From positions 1,550,001-1,614,000 of the forward strand of contig NZ_CP154608.1 of the NCBI RefSeq assembly GCF_039555325.1: a stretch of 64,000 bases of DNA, written 5' to 3'. The notes under the pieces are model-generated. The model made no database searches and was not told the origin of the DNA. It saw only the letters and a list, made by a program, of their open reading frames with translations. A program made the translations under genes and the position numbers. Positions within the stretch are counted from its first letter, which is position 1. Every line of letters begins with the position of its first letter. Positions 7,646 to 16,019 of this stretch are shown here, piece by piece. This DNA is from Sphingomicrobium sp. XHP0239 (GTDB taxonomy: Bacteria > Pseudomonadota > Alphaproteobacteria > Sphingomonadales > Sphingomonadaceae).

Positions 7646-9199
7646 TCAGTGCATCGAAAGGGATACGTTCTTCGGGAGAGGCTTGAGGAACAGTACCAGC
7701 GGCACCGTGACCAGGGTAATCGCGCCCATGGCGAAAAAGACATCGTTGTACGTCATCACGAACGCATCGCGCTGAATGATGCCGGAAAGCATCTCCAGCG
7801 CGGCCTGTGGGCTGCCCAGCGACGCCGTCATGCCATCCAGATATTCCTGTAGTCGGGGGCTGTTAGCGTTGAGGGTTTCTTCCATGCGCCGACTATGATG
7901 CCACAGGCGCTGATCCTGGAACGAGGCGAGCCCCGCGAGCGCGAACGAGCCCCCGAGGTTTCGCGCCGCGTTGAAGATCCCGGAAGCATCGCCGGCATCC
8001 TCCTTGGCAACCGAAGCTACCGTCGCCTGGTTGAGGAACATCATCGTGAGGATCATGCCGATGCCACGCAGGAACTGGCTTTCGGTGAACACTCCACCTC
8101 CCGATTCCGCTGTCAGATTTATGCTGACGAAACAGCTTAGCGCCATGATGAACATGCCCGCGCCCACAGCAATCCGGATGTGAATCCTTCGTATCATGAA
8201 GGGCAACACAGGCATCAGTAAGAAGGCCGGAACACCCATCCAGAAGATTACGAACCCAGTCTGCAAGGCGTTGTAATCGGAGATTATCGCAAGAAATTGC
8301 GGGATCACGTAGGTCGAGCCATACATGACCATGCCGAGCGCCAGTGCCATCACCACGACGCTGGCAAACTGCCTGCTGAGCATCAGGCGCAATTTGAGCA
8401 CCGGTTTGCGCGCGTAAAGCTGTCCGTAGGTCAGAAGTGCAAATCCCACGACCGTCATCAGTGTGAGCTGGACGATCAGCGTGGAATCGAACCACTCCTC
8501 ACGGTGGCCTTCTTCAAGCACGATGGTCAGCCCACCCAACCCAAGGATCATACCAGCTATTCCCGCCCAATCAGCCTCGCGCAGGTAAACCCAGTCGGGC
8601 TTTTCATGGGGTAGCCCGATGAATAGTAAAGCAAGGAGCAACGCGCAGACGGGCACGTTGACGAAGAAGGCGTAGTGCCAGCTCAGGTTCTCGGTAAGCC
8701 AGCCCCCCACCAACGGGCCCATTACCGGCCCAAGAACCACGGTCATTCCGAAGAGCGCCATGCCGATCGGCTGTTGCGATGGAGGCAGTCGCTTTGCGAC
8801 GATGGTCATGGCGGTTGGAATAAGCGCGCCGCCCATGAACCCTTGACCGGTGCGACCGATGATCATCGTCGTCAGATCGGTGGCAATGCCGCACAACACC
8901 GAAAAGGCCGTGAAGGCAGAAACCGCGACGATGAGCAGCGTGCGAAGGCCGAGCAGTCTTTCCAGCCACGCGCTCAGAGGGATGACAATGATCTCGGCAA
9001 CAAGGAAGGCTGTCGCGATCCAGGTGCCCTCGGTTCCGGTCGCGCCGATTTCCCCCTGGATCGTCGGCAGCGCCGAATTGACGATCGAGATGTCAAGCGT
9101 TGCTAGCATCGCCCCCAGCGCACCGGCGGCTACGGCGATCCAGGCCGTAGCATCGGCCTTTTCGACCGGGGGCGAAACCGCTCCAGCGGCGCCTGCCAT
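7646..9199 (-). CDS. emrB: EmrB/QacA-type MFS drug:H+ antiporter (DHA2, 14 TM)
   Basis: Inner-membrane proton-driven exporter of 517 residues from the 14-helix DHA2 branch of the major facilitator superfamily. The N-terminal helix carries the family signature LATLDISIVNSALPTI (residues 33-48), and later helices contain the motif C region GPVMGPLVGGWL. It should pass hydrophobic drugs or detergents to the periplasmic adaptor and outer-membrane channel of the same operon. It starts three bases after the adaptor stop, with GGAGAC before the ATG. The true substrate cannot be read from sequence. Confidence 0.93.
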   Translation of the reverse strand: MAGAAGAVSPPVEKADATAWIAVAAGALGAMLATLDISIVNSALPTIQGEIGATGTEGTWIATAFLVAEIIVIPLSAWLERLLGLRTLLIVAVSAFTAFSVLCGIATDLTTMIIGRTGQGFMGGALIPTAMTIVAKRLPPSQQPIGMALFGMTVVLGPVMGPLVGGWLTENLSWHYAFFVNVPVCALLLALLFIGLPHEKPDWVYLREADWAGIAGMILGLGGLTIVLEEGHREEWFDSTLIVQLTLMTVVGFALLTYGQLYARKPVLKLRLMLSRQFASVVVMALALGMVMYGSTYVIPQFLAIISDYNALQTGFVIFWMGVPAFLLMPVLPFMIRRIHIRIAVGAGMFIMALSCFVSINLTAESGGGVFTESQFLRGIGMILTMMFLNQATVASVAKEDAGDASGIFNAARNLGGSFALAGLASFQDQRLWHHSRRMEETLNANSPRLQEYLDGMTASLGSPQAALEMLSGIIQRDAFVMTYNDVFFAMGAITLVTVPLVLFLKPLPKNVSLSMH

Positions 9200-9202
9200 C
9201 GG

Positions 9203-10330
9203 TCAGTCTCCGGCCGCGTTGCGGATCGAATCGAGTTCGTCTCTGGCGGCGCGCGTATCGACACTCGCGACAACAGACATGCCCGGCACCAGCAGACGCA
9301 GGATCTCGGGCGAAGCCTCGATGGATATGCGGACCGGCACGCGCTGAACGATCTTGGTGAAATTACCCGTCGCGTTTTGCGGAGGTAGGATCGAGAATTC
9401 TGCGCCGGTTCCGGGGGCGATACTTTCCACTCTTCCCGATAACTCGAGGTCGGGCAGCGCGTCGATTTCCAAGGTGACGGGTTGCCCGGGGCGAACGAGA
9501 CCGAGTTGCGTTTCCTTGAAATTCGCCGTCACATAGAGGCGGTCGGTGGGAACTACGCTCATCAACCGCTGGCCGGGCTGGACAAATTGTCCGGGCCGGA
9601 CCGTGAGGTCACCCACCCGTCCGGAAATGCTGGCCCGGAGCGTGGTCGATGACAGGTTCAGGCGGGCGGCCTCAAGCTGCGCACGAGCTGCGTTGGCCTG
9701 CGAATTGGCCTGGTCTATCTGCTCGTCAAGCGTGCCTTGCCGCCGCTGTGCAGCCGTGAGCGCGGCGCGCGCCGCTGCGACCTGGGCCTGCGCTTCTCTG
9801 GCCTGGGCCTGCAGCTGGTCGAGCCTCTCGCGCGGCTCCGCTCCCGAAGCAGCAAGGGGGCGATAACGGGCAACCTGCTCCGCAGCCAGACCGACCTGCG
9901 CAGATGCCGCAGCCAGTTGGGCGCGGGCCTGCGCGATAGCCGCGTCCTGCTCTCGCTGCTGGGCGCGAACCGTATCCGCTCCGGCGAGCGATGCGGCAAT
10001 CTGGGCTTCGACCTGGTTTGTCTGGGCACGATAATCCCGCACGTCCAGCTGGACAAGTGCATCGCCCGACGCAACCGTTTGATTCTCCGTAACCAGTACG
10101 CGCTCGACGTAGCCAGCAATTTTGGGAGAGATGATGACGCTGTCGGCGGCGATATAAGCGTTATCGGTAGACTGCTGGAATCTGCCGTACGTCTGATGAT
10201 TGTAATACCAGTAGCCCCCGACGAGCAGGACGAGAATGCCGGCAATCAGCAGGCCCAGCCGGACCCGCGGACTCGACAACGCCTTCGGACGCGCGCCGTC
10301 ATCGATATCGCCTGCTGTCTCGTCCGCCAT
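9203..10330 (-). CDS. emrA: EmrA/HlyD-type periplasmic adaptor (membrane fusion protein)
   Basis: Adaptor that joins the MFS exporter to the outer-membrane channel; 375 residues. There is one transmembrane helix near the N terminus (LGLLIAGILVLLVGGYWYY), then a biotinyl-lipoyl half-motif, a long Ala/Gln/Glu-rich coiled-coil hairpin, the second lipoyl half and a beta-barrel region ending in LRLLVPGMSVVASVDTR. ATG 10330 has GGAGCGAG at good distance; the ATG at 10351 overlaps that site and is less likely. First gene of the three-gene efflux operon, divergent from the MarR regulator, which probably represses it. Confidence 0.92.
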   Translation of the reverse strand: MADETAGDIDDGARPKALSSPRVRLGLLIAGILVLLVGGYWYYNHQTYGRFQQSTDNAYIAADSVIISPKIAGYVERVLVTENQTVASGDALVQLDVRDYRAQTNQVEAQIAASLAGADTVRAQQREQDAAIAQARAQLAAASAQVGLAAEQVARYRPLAASGAEPRERLDQLQAQAREAQAQVAAARAALTAAQRRQGTLDEQIDQANSQANAARAQLEAARLNLSSTTLRASISGRVGDLTVRPGQFVQPGQRLMSVVPTDRLYVTANFKETQLGLVRPGQPVTLEIDALPDLELSGRVESIAPGTGAEFSILPPQNATGNFTKIVQRVPVRISIEASPEILRLLVPGMSVVASVDTRAARDELDSIRNAAGD

Positions 10331-10397
10331 GGTAATCTCGCTCCTCGCCATCGTTCGAGCCGTTGCGCGAGCGATATAGCGGTCCCAACGAAATACG

Positions 10398-10407
10398 AAA
10401 GTACTTT
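10398..10407. promoter_or_regulatory. palindrome AAAGTACTTT between efflux operon and marR
   Basis: A perfect 10-base palindrome in the 110-base divergent region between emrA and the MarR-type gene. A possible efflux promoter on the minus strand (CTTTCG, 17 bases, TATATC) overlaps it. MarR dimers bind short AT-rich palindromes in such positions, so this is the best operator candidate. Confidence 0.4.
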
Positions 10408-10440
10408 ACTATTTTTTTTCCCGCCGGATAGGTCATCGGC

Positions 10441-10911
10441 ATGACTGAAGACGAGGACTCTCTCTCACGCGACAATGTCATCAGCGACGATGATCGAGCG
10501 ATTTTCATGATGGACGAGATCAGCCGCGCCGCGCGGAAGGCATTCGATGGCCGAGCGCAGCCGCTGGGCCTCAATCGCACGCAGTGGCGTGTGCTGGCGC
10601 AGCTCATCAAAGATCCTGCCCTGAACCAGACCGACATCGCCGGGCGTCTCGAACTCGAATCCGCCACCATTGGCCTTGCGGTCACCGCCTTGACCCAGAA
10701 AGGCTTTATCGAGCGCCGCCGTGACCCAGCAGACGGGCGGTCGTGGAGCCTGTGCCTGACCAGACGGGTTGAGGAAATACTTCCTGACCTCAGACTGGCC
10801 GCAGACGCGATTCACCTGAGGATATGGAGCGGAATGACGCCGCAACAGAAGAGCACCTTGCATTCGCTTCTGGAGATGGTCAGCGAAAACGTACGGCGGG
10901 ATGTTCTCTGA
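10441..10911 (+). CDS. MarR-family transcriptional regulator
   Basis: Winged-helix repressor of 156 residues. The HTH region reads LNQTDIAGRLELESATIGLA and is followed by the wing with RRRDPADGRS, the conserved arginine/aspartate turn of MarR proteins. It is divergently transcribed from the outer-membrane factor/EmrB/EmrA operon, the usual arrangement of a local repressor that responds to the exported compound. It overlaps the start of the following UbiB-like gene by one base (TGATG), so these two form a second operon. Confidence 0.88.
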   Translation: MTEDEDSLSRDNVISDDDRAIFMMDEISRAARKAFDGRAQPLGLNRTQWRVLAQLIKDPALNQTDIAGRLELESATIGLAVTALTQKGFIERRRDPADGRSWSLCLTRRVEEILPDLRLAADAIHLRIWSGMTPQQKSTLHSLLEMVSENVRRDVL

Positions 10912-12506
10912 TGGCAGACATGACGCCTCCGCGCATGAGTGACCGGAAGCGACTTGCGCAGGTCATAGCGATACTCGGCCGCCACGGGCTGGGCGGCATC
11001 GTGTCCGCGTTGGTATCAGGCCGATCTCAAACCAATACACATCCGACGCGCCCGGAAGCCCTGGTCGAGGCACTGCGCGAATTGGGACCGGTTGCGACCA
11101 AGCTTGGCCAGATCCTCGCGATGCGAAGCGATCTCTTGGGGCCCGATTGGACGGCGGCGCTATCGCAGCTGCACGATCGCGTTCCGGGCGTACCGTTCGA
11201 ATGTATCGAGGCTCCGCTCGCCCAAGCGCTCGGGGAAGACGCCGGCGAGTACTTCCGCGAGTTGGATCGGGAGCCGATCGCGGCCGGCTCTATAGCGCAG
11301 GTGCACGCAGGAATACGGAGCGACGGCGTTGCGGTCATCGTCAAGATCCGACGGCCGGAGATCGAAAGCATCGTGGATGCCGACATGCGTTTACTGCGGC
11401 GCATTGCGCGATTGGCACAGCGCGCAAGTCCCCTTGTCGAAAGGCAGAGACCCGACGAACTGCTGCGGTTTTTTGCCGAAAGCCTCGATCGTGAGATGGA
11501 TCTGGGTGCTGAAGCACGCGCGAGCGCGGAAATTGGCGGCTATATTGCACGGTTCGGGATCGAGACGGCCCAATTCGATGACGAGGTGAGCGGGCGCTGT
11601 CTGAATATCCAGGAGCGGGTCGATGCGATCCCGGCGACCGACCTAGTGACATTGAAGGATGCTGGCGTGGATCTTGCTTCCGTCGCGCGCAGCTATGCCC
11701 GTGCGGTGCTGAGCATGATAATCTTCAACGGTCGCTTTCACGCCGATCCGCATCCCGGTAATGTGCTGATCCGCCCCGACGGGACCCCGGTATTCATCGA
11801 CTTTGGCGCGGTGGGAACTCTGCTGCCCGAGCGGCGCGACGAACTGGTGCGCCTTTCACTGGCGATCGCCGGAGACGATATCGACGATCTGGTCGACGTT
11901 GTTCTGCAGTGGGCAGGCCATCCGGCGGTCGATCGCGAGGCGCTCACGACATCGCTCAAGCAATTGGTCGGCAAGTTTCGTAACACGCTTCTCGACCAGA
12001 TCGACCTGTCTGGCATCTTCGCCGATGTATTCGAGCTTCTGCGAACTTACCAACTGGCTCTACCCGGCGACCTCGCCTTGATGCTGCGTACGCTGCTTAC
12101 CGCCGAAGGGTTCGTACGCCGGCTTGACCCGCGCTTCGACATTACGTCCGAACTTGCTCCGATCGGTAAGCAACTGCTGATGGAGCGTGCCAGCTTGGCA
12201 AACCTGCGCGGAAGTGCCCGGCGGACAGCGTCGACGCTGATGCGCGCGCTTCTCGGCACCCCCGAGATCGTAGAGAACCTGGCGTCCATCGCGCGCCGGG
12301 GACAGCTGCCGATCCGGATCGACCCCCAGGATCTTGCGCGACTGCAAAGGCCGCTAAGTGCGCCGCCCTTGCGTTCCAGCGACCTGATTGCGGCAGCGCT
12401 CATCGTATCGGCAGCCATTCTGGCAGACTTGTCGATATTTGCAGCCATTGGATGCGCCTTGGCGGCGCTGGTATTCTTTTTTCTCGCCCGCAGGCAGCGC
12501 TCGTGA
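10911..12506 (+). CDS. UbiB/ABC1/AarF-family atypical kinase
   Basis: Member of the ADCK/UbiB atypical kinase family, 531 residues, associated in general with ubiquinone biosynthesis or lipid handling at the membrane. Visible are the Ala-rich loop AAGSIAQVHAG, the KxGQ motif within KLGQILAMRSDLL, the ADPHPGN catalytic loop and the DFG motif in FIDFGAVG. Two hydrophobic helices at the extreme C terminus (about 490-525) fit the C-terminal anchor of UbiB. ATG 10911 overlaps the marR stop, which favours it over the longer frame from 10824. Whether this is the housekeeping ubiB or an accessory paralogue is unclear; pairing with marR argues for the latter. Confidence 0.85.
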   Translation: MADMTPPRMSDRKRLAQVIAILGRHGLGGIVSALVSGRSQTNTHPTRPEALVEALRELGPVATKLGQILAMRSDLLGPDWTAALSQLHDRVPGVPFECIEAPLAQALGEDAGEYFRELDREPIAAGSIAQVHAGIRSDGVAVIVKIRRPEIESIVDADMRLLRRIARLAQRASPLVERQRPDELLRFFAESLDREMDLGAEARASAEIGGYIARFGIETAQFDDEVSGRCLNIQERVDAIPATDLVTLKDAGVDLASVARSYARAVLSMIIFNGRFHADPHPGNVLIRPDGTPVFIDFGAVGTLLPERRDELVRLSLAIAGDDIDDLVDVVLQWAGHPAVDREALTTSLKQLVGKFRNTLLDQIDLSGIFADVFELLRTYQLALPGDLALMLRTLLTAEGFVRRLDPRFDITSELAPIGKQLLMERASLANLRGSARRTASTLMRALLGTPEIVENLASIARRGQLPIRIDPQDLARLQRPLSAPPLRSSDLIAAALIVSAAILADLSIFAAIGCALAALVFFFLARRQRS

Positions 12507-13371
12507 ACGAGGATCGCCTGTTGCTTCCTGGCGCCGACGGCCTGACGCTTGTCGCAAGCGCGTTCGGACCGACTGACGGATTGCCTTTGCTTCTGGCTCA
12601 TGGAGGCGGACAGACGCGGCGCGCCTGGAGAAAGGTCGCCACTCGCCTGGGCCGGGCCGAATACCGGGCGATCGCCCTCGACCTCAGGGGGCACGGCGAA
12701 AGTCCATGGTCCCCGACCGGCGACTACGATGTGCACGATTTCGGCCGGGATCTCGTTGCAGTTGCGCAGAGTTTCGAGCGCATTCCCGCGCTCATCGGTG
12801 CGTCACTGGGTGGATTGGCGGGACTTGTGGCCGAGGGCATCATCGCGCCCGGCACGTTCGCCTCGCTAACACTGGTGACATAACGCCACAGATGGAAGCG
12901 AACGGGGTCGCGCGGGTCCTCGGCTTCATGGCGCAACATGCACGAGAAGGGTTCGGATCACCCGAACACGCATCCGCGTCAATCGCAGCATATCTGCCGC
13001 ACCGCGAGAGACGGCAAAGTTCCTCGGGATTGAAGAGTTACCTTCGAAAAGGACCGGACGGTCGGTATTATTGGCACTGGGATCCGGCATTCGTTGAGAA
13101 CATTACGCGCCGACGCACTATTTCCGACGACGTTACCGCGACATCGACGGAACTTCTTCAGGCAGCGTCGGCGCTGTCCCTTCCGGTCCCTCTAGTGCGT
13201 GGTGGATCTAGCGACCTTGTTTCTCCCGAAGGCGCCGCTGAATTCCGGAAATTGGTTCCCGATACGCAATTCAGCGACATCGCTGGTGCGTCGCATATGG
13301 TTGCGGGCGACGATAACGATGCGTTCGGCGACGCAGTCCAGCAGTGCCTGGTACACCGTGCGAAGTTGTGA
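12503..13371 (+). pseudogene. alpha/beta-hydrolase gene broken by a one-base frameshift
   Basis: The first part starts at GTG 12503, overlapping the ubiB-like stop, and encodes the N-terminal half of an alpha/beta hydrolase: oxyanion region AHGGGQTRRAW, then GHGES, then the nucleophile elbow GASLGG. The frame stops at 12881-12883. The following amino acids of the family (DITPQMEANGVARV and on to the C terminus with the acid and the histidine in GASHMV) continue in the next frame from 12877 to 13371. A single missing base near 12877 explains this. No slippery heptamer is present, so programmed frameshifting is unlikely; a real mutation or a sequencing error are both possible. Confidence 0.8.
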
Positions 13372-13787
13372 GGCGACCGGCCTCCCCGGGGTGGTTGTCC
13401 CGGGGATAGGCACCGGGCCGAGCCACCCGGCGCGGCCGGGTCCGGTGGATGGCGGGCACTTAGTGTAAAGCCCAAACTGTTGCAAGTGCGAAGAAAGGGC
13501 GGGCATAGTCCGCCCGGTCGAAGGGCAGCTTTCGGGCAGGGATCGCAGATCGTCGAATGGCCGAAAGTAGGGCGCAAAGCCGACATCACGCTGGCCTTTC
13601 AACTGAAATTATCCAATGTTCTGAGTGCCCATCATTTTCACTTCGGGCGCACCACCTTTTCCATTCTTACGCGACGCCAGGCGCCCGTGACGCGCCGGTC
13701 CGGTTGTGGAACGCGCCGAGCCTTGCAACGCGGGTGCCGTTCGGTCGGTTGTCTTCATGAACTGATTTTTATGAAGGAGCGCGCCGC
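13372..13787. other. intergenic region upstream of the aldehyde dehydrogenase
   Basis: A 416-base gap. The left half is very G+C-rich with several inverted repeats, for example CCCCGGG/CCCGGGG around 13385-13410 and GGGCGGGC/CCGCCC around 13497-13524, none followed by a T-run. The right half is less G+C-rich and should hold the promoter of the downstream gene. AAGGAG lies eight bases before the ATG at 13788. No gene is seen. Confidence 0.5.
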
Positions 13788-15170
13788 ATGGCCGACACGA
13801 TCACCACCATCAATCCCACTACCGAAGAAGAAATCGATACCTTCGAGCTGATCAGCGAAAAGGACGCCGCCGATGCGGTCCAGCGCTGTCACGATGCGTT
13901 CGTTCTCTGGTCGCAACGCCCCGCAGAGGAACGCGCCGAGATCATTGGCAAGATCGGCGACACGCTCGCCGCCAACAAGGAAAAGCTCGCGCAGAAGATG
14001 ACCGAAGAAGTCGGCAAGCTCATCGGCGACAGCCGTGACGAGGTCGATCTGTGCGTCGCCATCTGCAAGTTCACTGCCGCCAACGGCCCGAAGGAGCTGG
14101 CCGACGAGGAACGCTCGCTGTTCGCGGGCGACGGCAAGGGCGTGGTCGCACATCGCCCGATCGGCGTCGTCTACGGCATCCAGCCGTGGAATTTCCCCGC
14201 CTATCAGGTCATTCGCTATTCGATCGCCAGTCTGATGGCCGGTAACGGCGTCCTTCTAAAGCATGCCTCCAACTGCACCGGTTCGGGCATCATGCTACGG
14301 CATCTCTACGAAGAAGCGGGCCTTCCCGAGGATCTCTTCACCGTTCTCGTCATCGACCATGATTTGTCCGACACCGTGATCGAGAACGATCTCGTCCGCG
14401 GCGTCACGCTCACGGGCAGCGATTCCAGCGGCAAGCATGTCGGCGAACTGGCCGGCCGCAAGCTGAAGAAGTCGGTGCTCGAGCTGGGATCGAACGACGC
14501 CTATCTCGTCCTCGACGACGCGGACGTGGACCAGGCCGTGAAGATTTCGGTCCAGGGCCGCCTCTACAATAACGCGCAGACCTGCATCAACGCCAAGCGG
14601 TTCATCGTGACCGAGAAGAATTACGACGAGTTCGTCGAGAAATTCGTGAAGGCGTTCGAGGATTGCACGGTAGGCGATCCGCTCGAGGACGACACCGACC
14701 TCGGCCCGATGGCGCGCGAGGACCTGCGCGAAACGCTGATCGAACAAATGAACGAGAGCATCGACAAGGGTGCGCGCCTCTTGACCGGCGGAAAGAAGAT
14801 CGATCGCAAGGGCTGGTTCTTCCAGCCGACGATCCTCGACAATCTCGCTCCCGGAATGCCCGCCTACGACGATGAATTCTTCGGCCCGGTGGCCAGCGTC
14901 ATCAAGGCGGTCGACGACGAAGACGCGATCCGCATCGCCAATTCGTCGCGCTACGGCCTCGGCGGCGGCATCTTCTCGAAGGACGAGGACAAGGCGCGCC
15001 GCATCGCGATCGACCACTTCGATACCGGCATGGTCTTCATCAACGGCTTCGGTCTTGCCGATCCCAACATGCCGTTCGGCGGCGTGAAGGACTCGGGCTA
15101 CGGTCGCGAGCATGGCGGCTTCGGTATGAAGGAATTCACCAACGCCAAGGCTGTCTTCCTCAACAGCTAG
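13788..15170 (+). CDS. NAD(P)-dependent aldehyde dehydrogenase, succinate-semialdehyde type
   Basis: Oxidises an aldehyde, probably succinate semialdehyde, to the acid; 460 residues, slightly short for GabD and typical of the Sad/GabD-like group. The cofactor-binding stretch GIQPWNFP, the general base in LELGSND and the catalytic cysteine in NNAQTCINAKRF are all present, as is the C-terminal MPFGGVKDSGYGRE motif. A good AAGGAG ribosome-binding site supports the start. It stands alone between the efflux region and the convergent blh gene, so substrate assignment rests on family resemblance only. Confidence 0.88.
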   Translation: MADTITTINPTTEEEIDTFELISEKDAADAVQRCHDAFVLWSQRPAEERAEIIGKIGDTLAANKEKLAQKMTEEVGKLIGDSRDEVDLCVAICKFTAANGPKELADEERSLFAGDGKGVVAHRPIGVVYGIQPWNFPAYQVIRYSIASLMAGNGVLLKHASNCTGSGIMLRHLYEEAGLPEDLFTVLVIDHDLSDTVIENDLVRGVTLTGSDSSGKHVGELAGRKLKKSVLELGSNDAYLVLDDADVDQAVKISVQGRLYNNAQTCINAKRFIVTEKNYDEFVEKFVKAFEDCTVGDPLEDDTDLGPMAREDLRETLIEQMNESIDKGARLLTGGKKIDRKGWFFQPTILDNLAPGMPAYDDEFFGPVASVIKAVDDEDAIRIANSSRYGLGGGIFSKDEDKARRIAIDHFDTGMVFINGFGLADPNMPFGGVKDSGYGREHGGFGMKEFTNAKAVFLNS

Positions 15171-15187
15171 AGCCTCGATCCCTCCCG

Positions 15188-16009
15188 CTACCGCTCGGCC
15201 GGGCCTTCTTCGCGGAGGGTCCGGTCGAGCAGCATGTGGGGGGTGGCGAGCGCGATGAGGATGGCAGCCAATAGTGCCGCGCTCCACCATCCCTGCGTCA
15301 TGCCCGCAATCAGGAACGTCGCCCCGACCAGCGCGACCAGGCCCAGTGCCCCCAGGCGCCAGCCCTTTCGCCATCCCGCCTCGCCGAGCAATTCGACGAC
15401 CCGGGGAAGAGCGTGAAACGCGAAGAAGGCCGCCGCGATGGCGACCAGCGGCGGCAGGACGGCGTAACCGACGAACGATGCCGCCAGCCCAGCGGCCAAC
15501 GGGCTGCGCCGGACGATCGCCCATACCGTCAGCAGTACCGCCCCCACCCCCGCGGCGCCGAGCAGCGCGACCAATGCTTCGGATCCGCGCCCGGCGATCG
15601 TATCGACCAGAAGGAAGGTTTCGTTCGGGCGCAATAAGGCGCTGCCTCCCACCAGCGCCAGCGCTTCGGCCGCCCCCGCGATGCGGTCGCCGGTCCGCTG
15701 CCCCGTTTCGCGCGCCACGTGCCAGACCGACAGGGCGAAGAAGGCGACCAGCCCGGCGACGGGGTTGAAGATCATCACGCCCACCATCGCCAGCGCCACC
15801 GCGAGATAGGTCGCGCTATACCCCCATCCCGGCAACACCAGCCGTCCGTTCTCCCGGTCCAGCCCGCCATGGAAAAGCCCCAGCCCGAACAGGAAAGCGG
15901 CGAGCCAGTGCGCCCGAACGCCTGCCATCAGGAGAAGCACGCACCCCGCAAGGATCCCGGCATAACAAAAGAGCGACAGGACGATGCCGTCCCGCCGCTC
16001 CTTCGACAT
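15188..16009 (-). CDS. blh: Brp/Blh-family beta-carotene 15,15'-dioxygenase
   Basis: Membrane enzyme that cleaves beta-carotene into two molecules of retinal, the chromophore of the rhodopsin encoded upstream. The sequence is strongly hydrophobic, with about seven or eight helices, and has the family histidines in FHGGLD, VWHVAR, FHALPR and TPHMLLD that bind the catalytic iron. It starts just after the rhodopsin stop. Two starts are possible: ATG 16009, eleven bases after the rhodopsin gene, chosen here, or GTG 16033, which overlaps it. The tight coupling means that opsin and chromophore supply are made together. Beta-carotene synthesis genes are not in this window. Confidence 0.88.
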   Translation of the reverse strand: MSKERRDGIVLSLFCYAGILAGCVLLLMAGVRAHWLAAFLFGLGLFHGGLDRENGRLVLPGWGYSATYLAVALAMVGVMIFNPVAGLVAFFALSVWHVARETGQRTGDRIAGAAEALALVGGSALLRPNETFLLVDTIAGRGSEALVALLGAAGVGAVLLTVWAIVRRSPLAAGLAASFVGYAVLPPLVAIAAAFFAFHALPRVVELLGEAGWRKGWRLGALGLVALVGATFLIAGMTQGWWSAALLAAILIALATPHMLLDRTLREEGPAER

Positions 16010-16019
16010 CCGGCGAATT

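Noticed and set aside
12870..12890. Programmed -1 frameshift in the hydrolase gene
   Set aside because: There is no slippery heptamer or clear downstream structure. Mutation or sequencing error is simpler.
13372..13560. tRNA, CRISPR or phage attachment site in the G+C-rich gap
   Set aside because: The inverted repeats do not fold as a tRNA, there are no spaced direct repeats, and no copy of the tRNA-Gly fragment was found there.
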